Source: Rhizobium aethiopicum (GTDB lineage: Bacteria > Pseudomonadota > Alphaproteobacteria > Rhizobiales > Rhizobiaceae). From it: 64,000 nt of DNA. The stretch is from assembly GCF_014197535.1 (NCBI RefSeq), contig NZ_JACIFV010000024.1, positions 40,037-104,036 on the forward strand. Reading direction: 5' to 3'. The position numbers were made by a program, and so were the translations under genes. The notes under the pieces were generated by a model, which saw nothing but the letters and a program-made list of their open reading frames with translations, had not been told where the DNA came from and did no database searches. Position 1 is the first letter of the stretch, and each line of letters starts with the position of its first letter. Shown one piece after another: positions 34,249 through 43,301 of this stretch.

Positions 34249-36546
34249 TCACTTTTCGCAAAGCCTTCGGCCCCCGGAATAGGGCTGATAGGTACAATCG
34301 GATGGGCGGAAGGAGCGGTAACTGCGCGAGCAGGCGCTAATGTTGCAGGACTGCGGTGCGCCTTGACCATCGACGACTGCTTCGGTCGATCGCACGCCGT
34401 TCAGCGTCGGTTCTGTTGTCGCCTCGCGGATGAAGTCCCGCCAGAGATGGGCTGGCAGGGCGCCGCCCGTTACCCCCTTCATCGGCGCGTCATCATCATT
34501 GCCGACCCAGACACCGACGACCAAGGCGTCCGTGAAGCCGACAAACCAGGCATCACGATTGTTCTGGCTGGTGCCGGTCTTGCCGGCCGCAAAGGTGCCG
34601 GGATCTGCTCCCCGTCCAGTGCCGCGCTCCACCACCAGCTGCAGGAGCCCGAGCAGATCGGACTGGTAAGGCGAAAGATCGACACTCGGCTTTGATTGTG
34701 CGCCAACGCGAAAGGCCTTGGGCTGCCCTGCGGCTTGGAAATCGATGATACCCCATGGCTTGACGGGGGCCTTGCCGAGTTGGACGGACGCATAGGCGCT
34801 GGTGAGATTGAGCAGATTGACTTCGGAGGTACCGAGCGCCAACGACGGCGTGTCGGCCAGTGGCGCATCGACGCCGAGTTCGCGCGCCGCGGCAATCACA
34901 TTGTCCAGACCGACCTCTTGGGCAAGCGCCACCGACGCGGCATTGAGCGATCGCGCGAACGCCTCGGCGAGCGTCACCCAGCCACTATAGTTGCCGCCGG
35001 AATTTTCCGGCGACCAGCCGTCGATTTCGATTGGCGCGTCCAGAATCTGGTCAGACAAGGTGAGCCCAGCCTTCAATGCTGCGTAGTAGACGAACAGCTT
35101 GAAGGTGGAGCCCGGCTGGCGCATCGCAGTGACGGCGCGGTTGAACTGGCTCGCCTTGTAATCACGCCCTCCAACCATCGCGACGACCGCGCCGTCCGGC
35201 GTCATCGCAACCAAAGCGGCCTGCGACGCTCCCACGGTTTTTCCTTCACCGTCCAAGGACCTTTTCACGATCCTTTCGGCGATCTGTTGCAACTGCGGCA
35301 CCAGCGTCGTGCGCACCGTCGTCGAACCTGGCGAGGAGCCGGCGATTTCGCTTGCTTGCGGCGAAATCCAGTCTGCAAACCAGCTCCCGGAGCGAGGGGT
35401 CGGCGTCGTTGGATGCAGCTTGGCAAAGCTCGTCTTGGCCTCCGCCGCCTCTGGCGCGGTGATCTTGCCATTGGCCGCCATCGCGTCGAGAACGACCATG
35501 GTGCGCTGTCGGGCGCCTTCGAAATTGTCGATGGGATTCCATTGGCTGGGCGCCCGCAGCAGCCCCGCCAGCATCGCCGACTCCGGCAGGTCAAGGGCGC
35601 CGATATCCTTGTTGAAATAGATGCGCGCGGCGGCAGGCATGCCGGTCGCACCGGCGCCAAGATAGACGCTGTTGAGATAGCGCGTCAGGATTTCATGCTT
35701 GCCGAGCTTCCACTCTAGCCAGAGTGCGATGACAAGCTCCTGGATCTTTCGTTTTATCGTTCGATCGCTGTCGAGGTATTGCAGCTTGATGAGTTGCTGG
35801 GTGATGGTGCTGCCACCCTCCACCACCGAGCCGGCCTCCAAGTTCCGCAGAAACGCCCTGCCGATACCCCTGGGATCGACGCCGAAATGATCCATGAACC
35901 GGCGATCCTCGATCGAAAGGACGGCATCAATCAGATGGGGCGGAAACTGGTCGTAGCGCGCATATGGGCCCTGATAAGGCCCCTGTCTTACCAATGGCGC
36001 GCCGTCGGCGGTTTCCAGCACCACGACCGGCTTCAAGGTTCCATCCCGGATTTCGCTCCAGGGCACGTCTTTCAGTGCCCACACCAGCACACTTCCGACG
36101 AGGAGGCAGACAAGAAGGGTTAACCCGAGAGCGAGTTTTCGCCAGCCCGCCAGAAGCGACCGGCGCTGGCTGCTTTCAGCCGGATTGAGACGCCGAACGC
36201 GAATTCCGCCTCCGGCTCTGGCTAGAGCAGTGGTCATCCAACTTGTTGGAGCTGATGTGGCTGCCAGCCGCATCGACCTCCGTAGCTTCCGCCTCAAACC
36301 CGAAGCGGCCGTCCTGCTCTTCGCCAAGGCAGAACTTGCCTGCAAATCGTGACGCAGCGCCCGGAATAGATTGCTCACGGCCTGTCTGGTTTGGCCGAAG
36401 GATCCGTGGGCTGGTTGCGGGTTGTCGATTGGGGTAATGTCTGGTGAATCCGAGGCAGCCGCTTGCGCCGCCGGATCTGCTGGCTGATTGCGACCCGAGA
36501 TCGAGCTGCTAACGCTTTCACCTGAGGAATCGGGAGAATTGGGCAT
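34249..36546 (-). CDS. Class A penicillin-binding protein (PBP1-type)
   Basis: A 765-residue bifunctional cell-wall synthase. Residues 1-135 are a long cytoplasmic Ser/Ala-rich region, then one membrane segment (136-157). The glycosyltransferase domain has SIEDRRFMDHFGVDPRG and EGGSTITQQLIKLQYL; the transpeptidase has STFK (near 480), SLN and KTGTSQN. It polymerises glycan strands and cross-links peptides in the periplasm. The last 32 residues form a Cys-rich module (SCNISACSRSYRSFRPSD, then CTYQPYSGGRRLC) known from other rhizobial envelope proteins. It is convergent with the LysR gene. The N-terminal extension is longer than in E. coli PBP1a. Confidence 0.95.
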   Translation of the reverse strand: MPNSPDSSGESVSSSISGRNQPADPAAQAAASDSPDITPIDNPQPAHGSFGQTRQAVSNLFRALRHDLQASSALAKSRTAASGLRRKLRRSMRLAATSAPTSWMTTALARAGGGIRVRRLNPAESSQRRSLLAGWRKLALGLTLLVCLLVGSVLVWALKDVPWSEIRDGTLKPVVVLETADGAPLVRQGPYQGPYARYDQFPPHLIDAVLSIEDRRFMDHFGVDPRGIGRAFLRNLEAGSVVEGGSTITQQLIKLQYLDSDRTIKRKIQELVIALWLEWKLGKHEILTRYLNSVYLGAGATGMPAAARIYFNKDIGALDLPESAMLAGLLRAPSQWNPIDNFEGARQRTMVVLDAMAANGKITAPEAAEAKTSFAKLHPTTPTPRSGSWFADWISPQASEIAGSSPGSTTVRTTLVPQLQQIAERIVKRSLDGEGKTVGASQAALVAMTPDGAVVAMVGGRDYKASQFNRAVTAMRQPGSTFKLFVYYAALKAGLTLSDQILDAPIEIDGWSPENSGGNYSGWVTLAEAFARSLNAASVALAQEVGLDNVIAAARELGVDAPLADTPSLALGTSEVNLLNLTSAYASVQLGKAPVKPWGIIDFQAAGQPKAFRVGAQSKPSVDLSPYQSDLLGLLQLVVERGTGRGADPGTFAAGKTGTSQNNRDAWFVGFTDALVVGVWVGNDDDAPMKGVTGGALPAHLWRDFIREATTEPTLNGVRSTEAVVDGQGAPQSCNISACSRSYRSFRPSDCTYQPYSGGRRLCEK

Positions 36547-36681
36547 CGGTTACCGCTAAAAAGCCAACGCAGCATGACCTATATATCCGCGTGATGCGGA
36601 GTGTTCCACCGCAAAAGGTCGCAGCAGTTCCGGAACTCACTGAGCACCACCCGGGCGGTGGGCGTCGAGCGAGTTTTTCTC

Positions 36682-37323
36682 TCAAGGTGCGACTTGGGAA
36701 GCTACCGACATCAATTCCTGGGAATTCGGTGCCTTGAATGTTTGTAGCCCGGGCTCCAGAGCTTCAGTGAAGCTCCAGCGTACGATTCCCTCCCGGTCGA
36801 TGAGGAACTGACCGACAAGCTGCCCGTGATCGGCGGTCATCATCTGCTCATCGGCTTCCGTCATTTGATATCCTTCCTTCTCGTTGAGAATTCGGTCCAT
36901 TGCCCTCACGCCCATAGGCTCGGGCAACTCGCCCGGAAGATCGATCCGTATCGCCATGAGCGTGTCGATCCCGACCTCGCGTAAGCCGAAGGCTTGGTGC
37001 GAAGCCCGTACCGGGTCGGAAGCAGCAAGAAGATCGGCTATCGGATGGTAACGGAAATAGAGCCGCGCGCGTTCGACCGGGGTGTTTACAACAGCCAGGG
37101 ATTGGACGCCTTTCTCACGCAGTACCGGGTTGAGATATGCCATGGCGGCGACGTGGCGCCGGCAGAACGGGCAATGCAGGCCCCGAAACAAACCGATCAA
37201 CAACGGGCTGCGGCCACGAAAATCGTCAAGTGCGATTTTCCCCTCGCGCGAGATTGCATCAAACTCAACGTTCGGGACCCGGTCGCCCGGTTGTAGCGGG
37301 TGGTCGACATAGGGCGTGGACAT
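36682..37323 (-). CDS. Peroxiredoxin-like (AhpC/TSA) protein
   Basis: A 213-residue thioredoxin-fold protein: PLQPGDRVPNVEFDAI, then the active site FRGLHCPFCRRHVAAM with a CPFC pair near residues 51-54, which is more like a redoxin than a 2-Cys peroxiredoxin. An insertion around residues 115-165 (PGELPEPMGVRAMDRILNEK) distinguishes it from AhpC. It may reduce peroxides or act as thiol reductase. ATG 37323 has GAGGAGG seven bases upstream; an in-frame TTG two codons earlier is less likely. Confidence 0.8.
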   Translation of the reverse strand: MSTPYVDHPLQPGDRVPNVEFDAISREGKIALDDFRGRSPLLIGLFRGLHCPFCRRHVAAMAYLNPVLREKGVQSLAVVNTPVERARLYFRYHPIADLLAASDPVRASHQAFGLREVGIDTLMAIRIDLPGELPEPMGVRAMDRILNEKEGYQMTEADEQMMTADHGQLVGQFLIDREGIVRWSFTEALEPGLQTFKAPNSQELMSVASQVAP

Positions 37324-37662
37324 GGACAACCTCCTCGCTCGGGATCAGTCGAGCAAAGGCGCCGCGTCAAGTACTGCGAGGTCGAGATTGAGCGTTGCAG
37401 GCCTGACCTCTCGTCTTACCGCACCGCCAGGATCCAATTTAAGAATGTGCTCAGATGAGCCCGCGGGCAAGCGGTAATCAGCGAAACGTGAATTGAAAAA
37501 CCCATTTTCTGCAAACGCTTTTGTTTAGCGGCCAATCTGTGAGTTGTCGCACACTGAAAGGCCGCAAGCCTGTCAACGGCGACCCCCACCCGATTTCTCT
37601 GTAGAGTTTTAGCAACTCTGCGCATCGCGACCGCTTCGGGACGACGAACGGTGCGACGGCCC
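37324..37662. other. Intergenic region, no gene seen
   Basis: 339 bases between the peroxiredoxin-like gene and a secreted-protein gene. Short frames exist but none with a credible start and protein-like content. No repeat family member was recognised. Confidence 0.5.
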
Positions 37663-38103
37663 TTACTTTACCGTGATGGCAATACCGCTGAGATCGGCGT
37701 TGACTTGCAGGCCTACCTGTTTGCCTGAGAGTTCGAGTTGGGCGCCCTTGTCATTGGTCATGACGATCACCTGGGCACCTTTGCCGACCGCGCCGCCACC
37801 GCCCGCCGCACCGTAGACCCCCGTCACATCTCGAGCGCGGCGAATATGGCGAACCGTGCCATGAAAATTGGTCTTAGAAGCCCCGAAGGCGAGGCCGCCC
37901 GAGATGCCGCCGACAGTGATGGGATAGCGGCGACCATGGAAGGTCAGCGTACCCTCGCCTCCAGAACCACCCACAAAGAAGGCAGCCTTGTAGACTGAGA
38001 AGCTGATCGTACCGCTGTCGGCATGCGCGGAGCCGGCGAAGCTCATTCCTGCTGCGGCGATAACCGCAACCGCGACTGAACGAATTCTGGATGAAAATTT
38101 CAT
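37663..38103 (-). CDS. Exported Gly-rich protein
   Basis: A 146-residue protein starting at ATG 38103, with a signal peptide (KFSSRIRSVAVAVIAAAGMS, cleavage after SAHA). The mature part is beta-rich: GTISFSVYKAAFFVGGSGGE, GTLTFHGRRYPITVGGISGG, and a DVTGVYGAAGGGGAVGKGA segment. The same strand-and-Gly pattern with a YPxxVGG motif occurs in a group of secreted proteobacterial proteins without proven role. A longer frame reaches upstream but lacks a signal peptide at its start. Probably periplasmic. Confidence 0.7.
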   Translation of the reverse strand: MKFSSRIRSVAVAVIAAAGMSFAGSAHADSGTISFSVYKAAFFVGGSGGEGTLTFHGRRYPITVGGISGGLAFGASKTNFHGTVRHIRRARDVTGVYGAAGGGGAVGKGAQVIVMTNDKGAQLELSGKQVGLQVNADLSGIAITVK

Positions 38104-38397
38104 GATGCAAGTCTCCTCAAAATCGAGGCTTACCCAGCCAGGAGGGCGTGTCAGCGTCATGCCAAAGTCACAGCTGAAACAGTCTCGCCCGTCATTAGTT
38201 CCAAGCACACGGCCAGAATCCGACTGGCAGAAAAGTGGCCATAAAACGAAGCCGAGGCAAACATATTCTCGGTGGGAGTGGGAGTGGACCGTTATGCACA
38301 ATGAAGGCGCAAGAAACACAAACGATGCGCCTTCAAAATCGATCTACCGAACGGACTGAGCCTAATTGCAATTCGCGCTGAGTGACCGTTGGCCTCC

Positions 38398-38670
38398 TCA
38401 GCGGGGCTTCACGTTGGCGTGCTCGTTGGCGGCATCCGTGTCGGTGGCCGGCGTCTGGGTGTCGTGTCCGGTGAACGGACTTCCCTGGCCGGGCGCCAAT
38501 GTACCGCTGTGACCGGCACTGTTGGTCGTAAAGGCGTGCGTCGTGGAAGCTGCCGTGCTGCCGGACTTCAATCCATGCTGTTCCGCCTGGAAAAGGTGGT
38601 CGTCCGCCTGGGCAACGCCGCAGGTGGAAATCAGCAAGAACGCGGCGGTAATCAAGGGATGGATCTTCAT
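38398..38670 (-). CDS. Small exported protein, Thr/Ala-rich
   Basis: A 90-residue protein with a signal peptide (MKIHPLITAAFLLISTCGVA, QADD) and a low-complexity mature region rich in Thr, Ala, His and Gly (STAASTTHAFTTNSAGHSGT). ATG 38670 is preceded by AAGGAG. The composition points to an unstructured periplasmic or secreted protein. No family recognised. Confidence 0.6.
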   Translation of the reverse strand: MKIHPLITAAFLLISTCGVAQADDHLFQAEQHGLKSGSTAASTTHAFTTNSAGHSGTLAPGQGSPFTGHDTQTPATDTDAANEHANVKPR

Positions 38671-39110
38671 CGCAAGAACTCCTTCGTTTTCTGCCCTGGA
38701 CGACAACACGCTGGCCACCGCCGATATTCGCCGTTCGTCATCACATCCTTGTGAGCCACCGCCTGCAGAACAACCACGTCGCTTCCAAGGGCCGTGGTCG
38801 CCCGGTCGCGGCAAGTTCGTTTGCGCAGTCGCGGCTCATAAGATCTACGACCTACAGGCGTGACCATTTCTGGGACTCAGCTCTGACAGCGGGTCGCGCC
38901 TAAGTGGCTTGGAAAATGCGGAGAAGGCAAGGGCTTAAGCCCCCGAGGGGTTAGGCCGCTTCGGGCCGAAAGCCGGCGTGCAACATCCGAGGATCGGATC
39001 GATTTCATCACTGAAGTTTGCGACAGCGCCTTTCGCGAGGAATCCGCCAGCCCTTAGCCAGCGGGTTCGGCCTCGCATGAGGGGCCAGTCTTGCTAGCCC
39101 CTATCTCTTA
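38671..39110. other. Intergenic region, no gene seen
   Basis: 440 bases between a small exported-protein gene and the end of cysN. No credible gene, repeat or hairpin with a T run was found. The tract from about 38871 to 39080 has no frame with a good start. Confidence 0.5.
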
Positions 39111-40607
39111 TCAGATATCGCTCGCAGCGCTCGACCAGAGTTCGGCCGCTTCGGCTGCCGTCATCCGCCGCACTTCGGCTTCATGGCTGCGGCTGGCGAA
39201 GAGTTCGCTCGCCATGATCTGCTCGGCGAGGTCGGCCGGCAGCGAGAGGATGACACGGGCGTCACCATTGTGCAGGCCGCCAAGTTCGCTGCGTTTGCCG
39301 GTCACCATGCCGCCGGCGACCGTGTTATTGGTCTCCGGATCGATCAGGATGAAGGAGCCGGATTGCCGGTTCTGCTCGTAGGGATCGAAGATCGCCGCTT
39401 CGTCGAAGACGAGCCGGACTTTGCCGATGGCGTTCATGTAGAGCCGCTGGGCGGCGTTCCACGTGCCGGTCTTCAGTTCGAGCTGGCTGAGCGGCTGCAC
39501 CTGGACGCGCTGGCGGCGGCTGCCGCTCTTCAGCCAGTAGCGCTTGCCGGGTTCGATGCCCTCGGGCTGCAGAGCGACGATCTGCGCGTCGAAGGCCAGG
39601 CCGACCTGCGGCTGAGCGTCGATCGAAACGATCATATCGCCGCGCGCCACGTCGACCTGCCGGTCGAGCACCAGCGTGATCGCGTCGCCGGCAACCGCGG
39701 CGTTGCGCACGAGATCGAAGGTGACGATCTTGGAGACGTTGGCGACCATGCCCGACGGCAGGATCATGACGCTGTCGCCCGGCTTGACCGAGCCGCCGGC
39801 AACCGTGCCCTGATAGCCGCGGAAGCTTTCGCCCGGACGCGACACACGCTGCACCGACAGGCGGAAGCCGACCGTCTGCGACGAGCGCACGGTGGCAAGC
39901 TCCAGCGTTTCCACCAGCGTCGGGCCGCTGTACCAGGGCATCGCGGCCTGGCCGGAGTAGACGACGTTCTCGCCCTTCAATGCCGACATCGGGATGGCAG
40001 TGATCTGCTTGACGCCGAGCGACAGCGCGAATTCGCGGAATTCGTGGCTGATCTTGTCGAAGCCGGCGCGGTCGTAGCCCGTCAGGTCGATCTTGTTGAC
40101 GGCGAGCACGAACTGCCTGATGCCGAGCAGCGAGGCGATCGTCGCGTGGCGGCGCGTCTGTTCGAGGATGCCGAGCCGCGCATCGACCAGCAGGATGGCG
40201 AGATCGGCAGTCGAGGCGCCGGTCGCCATGTTGCGGGTATATTGCTCGTGACCGGGCGTGTCGGCGACGATGAAGGAGCGCTTGTCGGTCGAGAAATAGC
40301 GATAGGCGACATCGATGGTGATGCCCTGTTCGCGTTCGGCCTGCAGGCCGTCGAGCAGCAGTGCGAAGTCGGGCAGGCCGAGATCGTTCTGCTTGCCGGT
40401 GGAATCGCGCTGCAGCGTGGCGGCCTGGTCTTCCTTGACCGCCTTGGTATCCCAGAGCAGGCGGCCGATCAGCGTCGACTTGCCGTCATCGACGCTGCCG
40501 CAGGTGATCAGCCGCAGCGGGCGCGAGTCGCGCTGGGCCTTCAGCGGCTCGGCGGCGGGCAGGCTGGCGGCGGTTGCGGCCGAGACGGCGGTTTGCACTA
40601 CGGTCAT
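39111..40607 (-). CDS. cysN: Sulfate adenylyltransferase subunit 1 (GTPase)
   Basis: A 498-residue elongation-factor-like GTPase: GSVDDGKST (P-loop), DTPGHEQYTRNM (G3) and NKIDLTG (G4), followed by the beta-barrel domains. With CysD it makes adenosine 5'-phosphosulfate from ATP and sulfate, driven by GTP hydrolysis. There is no C-terminal APS kinase domain, unlike NodQ-type fusions, so this is the housekeeping form. ATG 40607 is chosen over longer readings that overlap cysD. It starts one base after the cysD stop and completes the cysH-cysD-cysN order on the minus strand. Confidence 0.95.
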   Translation of the reverse strand: MTVVQTAVSAATAASLPAAEPLKAQRDSRPLRLITCGSVDDGKSTLIGRLLWDTKAVKEDQAATLQRDSTGKQNDLGLPDFALLLDGLQAEREQGITIDVAYRYFSTDKRSFIVADTPGHEQYTRNMATGASTADLAILLVDARLGILEQTRRHATIASLLGIRQFVLAVNKIDLTGYDRAGFDKISHEFREFALSLGVKQITAIPMSALKGENVVYSGQAAMPWYSGPTLVETLELATVRSSQTVGFRLSVQRVSRPGESFRGYQGTVAGGSVKPGDSVMILPSGMVANVSKIVTFDLVRNAAVAGDAITLVLDRQVDVARGDMIVSIDAQPQVGLAFDAQIVALQPEGIEPGKRYWLKSGSRRQRVQVQPLSQLELKTGTWNAAQRLYMNAIGKVRLVFDEAAIFDPYEQNRQSGSFILIDPETNNTVAGGMVTGKRSELGGLHNGDARVILSLPADLAEQIMASELFASRSHEAEVRRMTAAEAAELWSSAASDI

Positions 40608-40608
40608 C

Positions 40609-41562
40609 TCAGAAATATCCTTCACGCTTCTTCTTTTCCATGGAGCCGGACTGGTCGCGGTCGATGGCGCGGCCCTGGCGTTCGGACACCGTTGCGATTT
40701 CGAGTTCGGCAATCACCTCTTCGAGGGTGGTGGCCTCAGAGCGGATGGCGCCGGTCAGCGGGAAGTCGCCGAGCGTGCGGAAGCGGATCATGCCTTCCTG
40801 ACGCACTTCGCCGGGCAGAAGTTCGAGGCGCGGGTCTTCGGCGAGGATCATCATCCCGTCGCGCTCGACGAACGGTCGCTTCCTGGCGTAGTAGAGCGGC
40901 ACCAGCGGAATGTCCTCGGCCTGGATGTAGCGCCAGATGTCGACTTCGGTCCAGTTCGACAGCGGGAAGGCGCGCACGCTCTCGCCCTTGCGGATCATGC
41001 CGTTATAGATGTTCCAGAGCTCCGGCCGCTGGTTGCGCGGATCCCAGCGATGGTCCGGCGTGCGGAAGGAATAGATGCGCTCCTTGGCGCGGCTCGCCTC
41101 CTCGTCGCGCCGGGCGCCGCCGAAAGCGGCGTCGAACTGGCCGGCATCGAGCGCCTGGCGCAGGCCTTCGGTCTTCATGATGTCGGTGAAGGCGGCCGAT
41201 CCATGGGTGAAGGGCGTGATGTTTTCGGCCGCACCGCGCGGATTGATATGCTCGATCAGATCGAGATCGTACTTCTTCGCGGTCTCGTCGCGGAAGGCGA
41301 TCATCTCGCGGAATTTCCAGCCGGTGTTCACGTGCAGCAGCGGGAAGGGCACGCGGCCGGGATAGAAGGCCTTGCGCGCCAGGTGCAGCAGCACCGAGGA
41401 ATCCTTACCGATCGAATAGAGCATGACGGGACGCTCGAATTCGGCCGCGACTTCGCGGAAGATGTGGATGGATTCGTTTTCCAGCGCCTTCAGATGCGGG
41501 TCGAGCGGCGCCTTGGCGCTCTGGGGATTGCTGAGTTCCGTATCCGGACGGCTATCGGGCAT
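40609..41562 (-). CDS. cysD: Sulfate adenylyltransferase subunit 2
   Basis: A 317-residue ATP-sulfurylase subunit with the PP-loop SIGKDSSVLLHLARK near residue 51, and the conserved GGARRDEEASRAKERI and RKRPFVERDGMM segments. It adenylylates sulfate in the cytoplasm, in complex with CysN. It lies 131 bases after cysH and directly before cysN, so transcription from the cysH promoter is likely. Length equals the family. Confidence 0.95.
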   Translation of the reverse strand: MPDSRPDTELSNPQSAKAPLDPHLKALENESIHIFREVAAEFERPVMLYSIGKDSSVLLHLARKAFYPGRVPFPLLHVNTGWKFREMIAFRDETAKKYDLDLIEHINPRGAAENITPFTHGSAAFTDIMKTEGLRQALDAGQFDAAFGGARRDEEASRAKERIYSFRTPDHRWDPRNQRPELWNIYNGMIRKGESVRAFPLSNWTEVDIWRYIQAEDIPLVPLYYARKRPFVERDGMMILAEDPRLELLPGEVRQEGMIRFRTLGDFPLTGAIRSEATTLEEVIAELEIATVSERQGRAIDRDQSGSMEKKKREGYF

Positions 41563-41693
41563 GTCTTACTCCAGACTGTCGGTCCTTGCGGCTGCCCGCA
41601 AGCTTTTATCGATTGTGGCTCTCCCCGGGGAAGCTCGCTTCCCCCAAGGCTGCGGCGACCGCCGTGCCCTGATCCGGTAAGCCGGGAAGGTGA

Positions 41694-42434
41694 TTATTGT
41701 GCGACGATCGCTGAGGCCTCTTCGGCGACATGCAGGCCGCATTCGCGCGTCTCGTCCTGCTCCCACCACCAGCGGCCGGCGCGTTCCGGCTCGCCGGGCT
41801 TGATCGCCCTTGTGCAGGGCTCGCAGCCGATCGAGGGATAGCCGCGGGCATGCAGCGGATTGATCGGTACGCCGTTTTCCGAAACGAAGGCCTTGATCGC
41901 CTCGATGTCCCAGTCGGCCAGCGGATTGACCTTCAGGAGGTGACGTTCGGCGTCATATTCGGCAAAGGGCGTTTCGGCGCGGTTGGCCGATTGCCCGCGC
42001 CGAAGGCCGGTGATCCAGATCGTCGCACCTTCGAGCGCACGCGCAAGCGGCTTCAGCTTGCGCACGCCGCAACAGGCATGTCTGGCTTCGACGCTCTCGT
42101 AGAAACCGTTGAGGCCGTATTGCGCAGCATAGGCGTCGATATCGGCCTTCTCAGGCCCGAAGCGTTGGACATGGATGTCGTACTGGGCTTCCGTCTCGGT
42201 AATCAGATCAAGCGTCTCGGCAAACAGGCGGCCGGTTTCCAGCGTCGCAATGTCGATCGGCAGGCGGTGCGTGCCGATTTCGGCGGTGATCACCTGGTCT
42301 TCGATCCCGAGCGAGGTGGTGAACACCACGCGGCCGCCAAGGCCTGCCACCAACGACAGACGTCCGGCGAGGTCGAGGCCTGCCAGCTTGTCGTTCAGCG
42401 CCTCGGCTTCTGCATTCGGATTGATAACAGTCAT
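41694..42434 (-). CDS. cysH: Adenylylsulfate (APS) reductase
   Basis: A 246-residue reductase. The PP-loop is SLGIEDQV, and the iron-sulfur cysteines are present as HACCGVRKLKPLARAL and YPSIGCEPCTRAI, followed by the catalytic ECGLH near the end. The CC...CxxC set marks the APS-using type with a [4Fe-4S] cluster, rather than the PAPS reductase of enteric bacteria. It reduces APS to sulfite with thioredoxin. First gene of the cluster; divergent from the Rrf2 regulator across a 420-base gap. Confidence 0.95.
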   Translation of the reverse strand: MTVINPNAEAEALNDKLAGLDLAGRLSLVAGLGGRVVFTTSLGIEDQVITAEIGTHRLPIDIATLETGRLFAETLDLITETEAQYDIHVQRFGPEKADIDAYAAQYGLNGFYESVEARHACCGVRKLKPLARALEGATIWITGLRRGQSANRAETPFAEYDAERHLLKVNPLADWDIEAIKAFVSENGVPINPLHARGYPSIGCEPCTRAIKPGEPERAGRWWWEQDETRECGLHVAEEASAIVAQ

Positions 42435-42854
42435 GCGAATCCTGTCCTTAGTTGACCGGAGTATCGCAGTTCAGGCCTGGATCGGACAGAAAAAGGGATT
42501 TCGAAAGCTGCGGCCACAGGAGCAAATATCTCTCCGAAGCTGCCGCGATGCAGAAAAGCAGCCGCCCGCTGGGAGAATCCGCGGTGGCAGCCTGAATGTC
42601 TATCAAATTAGTAGACTTACACGCAGCCTGTCAATCCGAAATCTGAAGTGATGCTGAAAAAGGTGCGGAAGGCGCTGATTTGGCGTAGTTTGCAAGGGCT
42701 TGGCCAAGCGTGAAAAACAAGGCCAAAAATGCTTGTCCCTCAAGGCGTTCTGCCGGCGCGTTCAAATTCCGTTCATGCTGGTTGTGCCATAGAGGCGAAT
42801 ATACGTGTGAAGCGGCGCGAAAAATGCGCGCCGCCTGTGTGTCGACGGTCTGAG
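42435..42854. promoter_or_regulatory. Divergent region between cysH and Rrf2 gene
   Basis: 420 bases with no gene. An AT-rich stretch at 42600-42624 (TATCAAATTAGTAGACTTAC) is the best candidate for the cysH promoter or a regulator site; a very similar TTAGTAGACT occurs at 28861. No clean inverted repeat was identified. Regulation by the neighbouring Rrf2 protein is likely but unproven. Confidence 0.5.
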
Positions 42855-43301
42855 ATGATTACGCAAAAGGCGAAATACGCGCTGCGGGCGCTGACGGCTC
42901 TGGCGGATGCCGATGCCGACGAACCGGTGATGATTTCCGATATCGCCGCCCAGCAGAAGATCCCGAAGAAGTTCCTCGAACAGATCCTGCTCGATCTCAA
43001 ACATCACGGCATCGTCGTCAGCCGCCGGGGCAAGCAGGGCGGTTATCTCCTGCTCAAGCCCGCCCACACCATCACCTTCGGCGAGATCCTGCGCATCATC
43101 GACGGACCGATTGCGCCGCTGCCCTGCCTGTCGATCACCGCCTACCGCAAATGCGACGATTGCGACGGCGAACAGACCTGCGAAATCCGCCACGTCTTCG
43201 CCAAAGTGGCCGACGCCACGCGCAAGGTGCTGTTCTCCACGACGATCGCCGATGCCGTCGGCCCGAGGCAAGGCGCCGAAATCACCCGGCTGCTCGCCTG
43301 A
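42855..43301 (+). CDS. Rrf2 family regulator, cys cluster
   Basis: A 148-residue Rrf2 protein. The winged helix is MITQKAKYALRALTALADAD and ISDIAAQQKIPKKFLEQIL, followed by the recognition GIVVSRRGKQGGYLL. Several cysteines lie at residues 93-115 (LPCLSI, KCDDCDGEQTCEIRH) in the place where IscR/NsrR/RirA bind an Fe-S cluster. Because it faces cysH, it probably adjusts sulfate assimilation to cysteine or cluster supply, comparable to CymR in Gram-positives but with possible cluster ligands. ATG 42855 is used; a longer frame to 42729 adds non-conserved residues. Confidence 0.9.
   Translation: MITQKAKYALRALTALADADADEPVMISDIAAQQKIPKKFLEQILLDLKHHGIVVSRRGKQGGYLLLKPAHTITFGEILRIIDGPIAPLPCLSITAYRKCDDCDGEQTCEIRHVFAKVADATRKVLFSTTIADAVGPRQGAEITRLLA

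Noticed and set aside
38866..39105. Possible small RNA or hairpin upstream of the cysN end
   Set aside because: No stable stem followed by a T run could be identified by eye.
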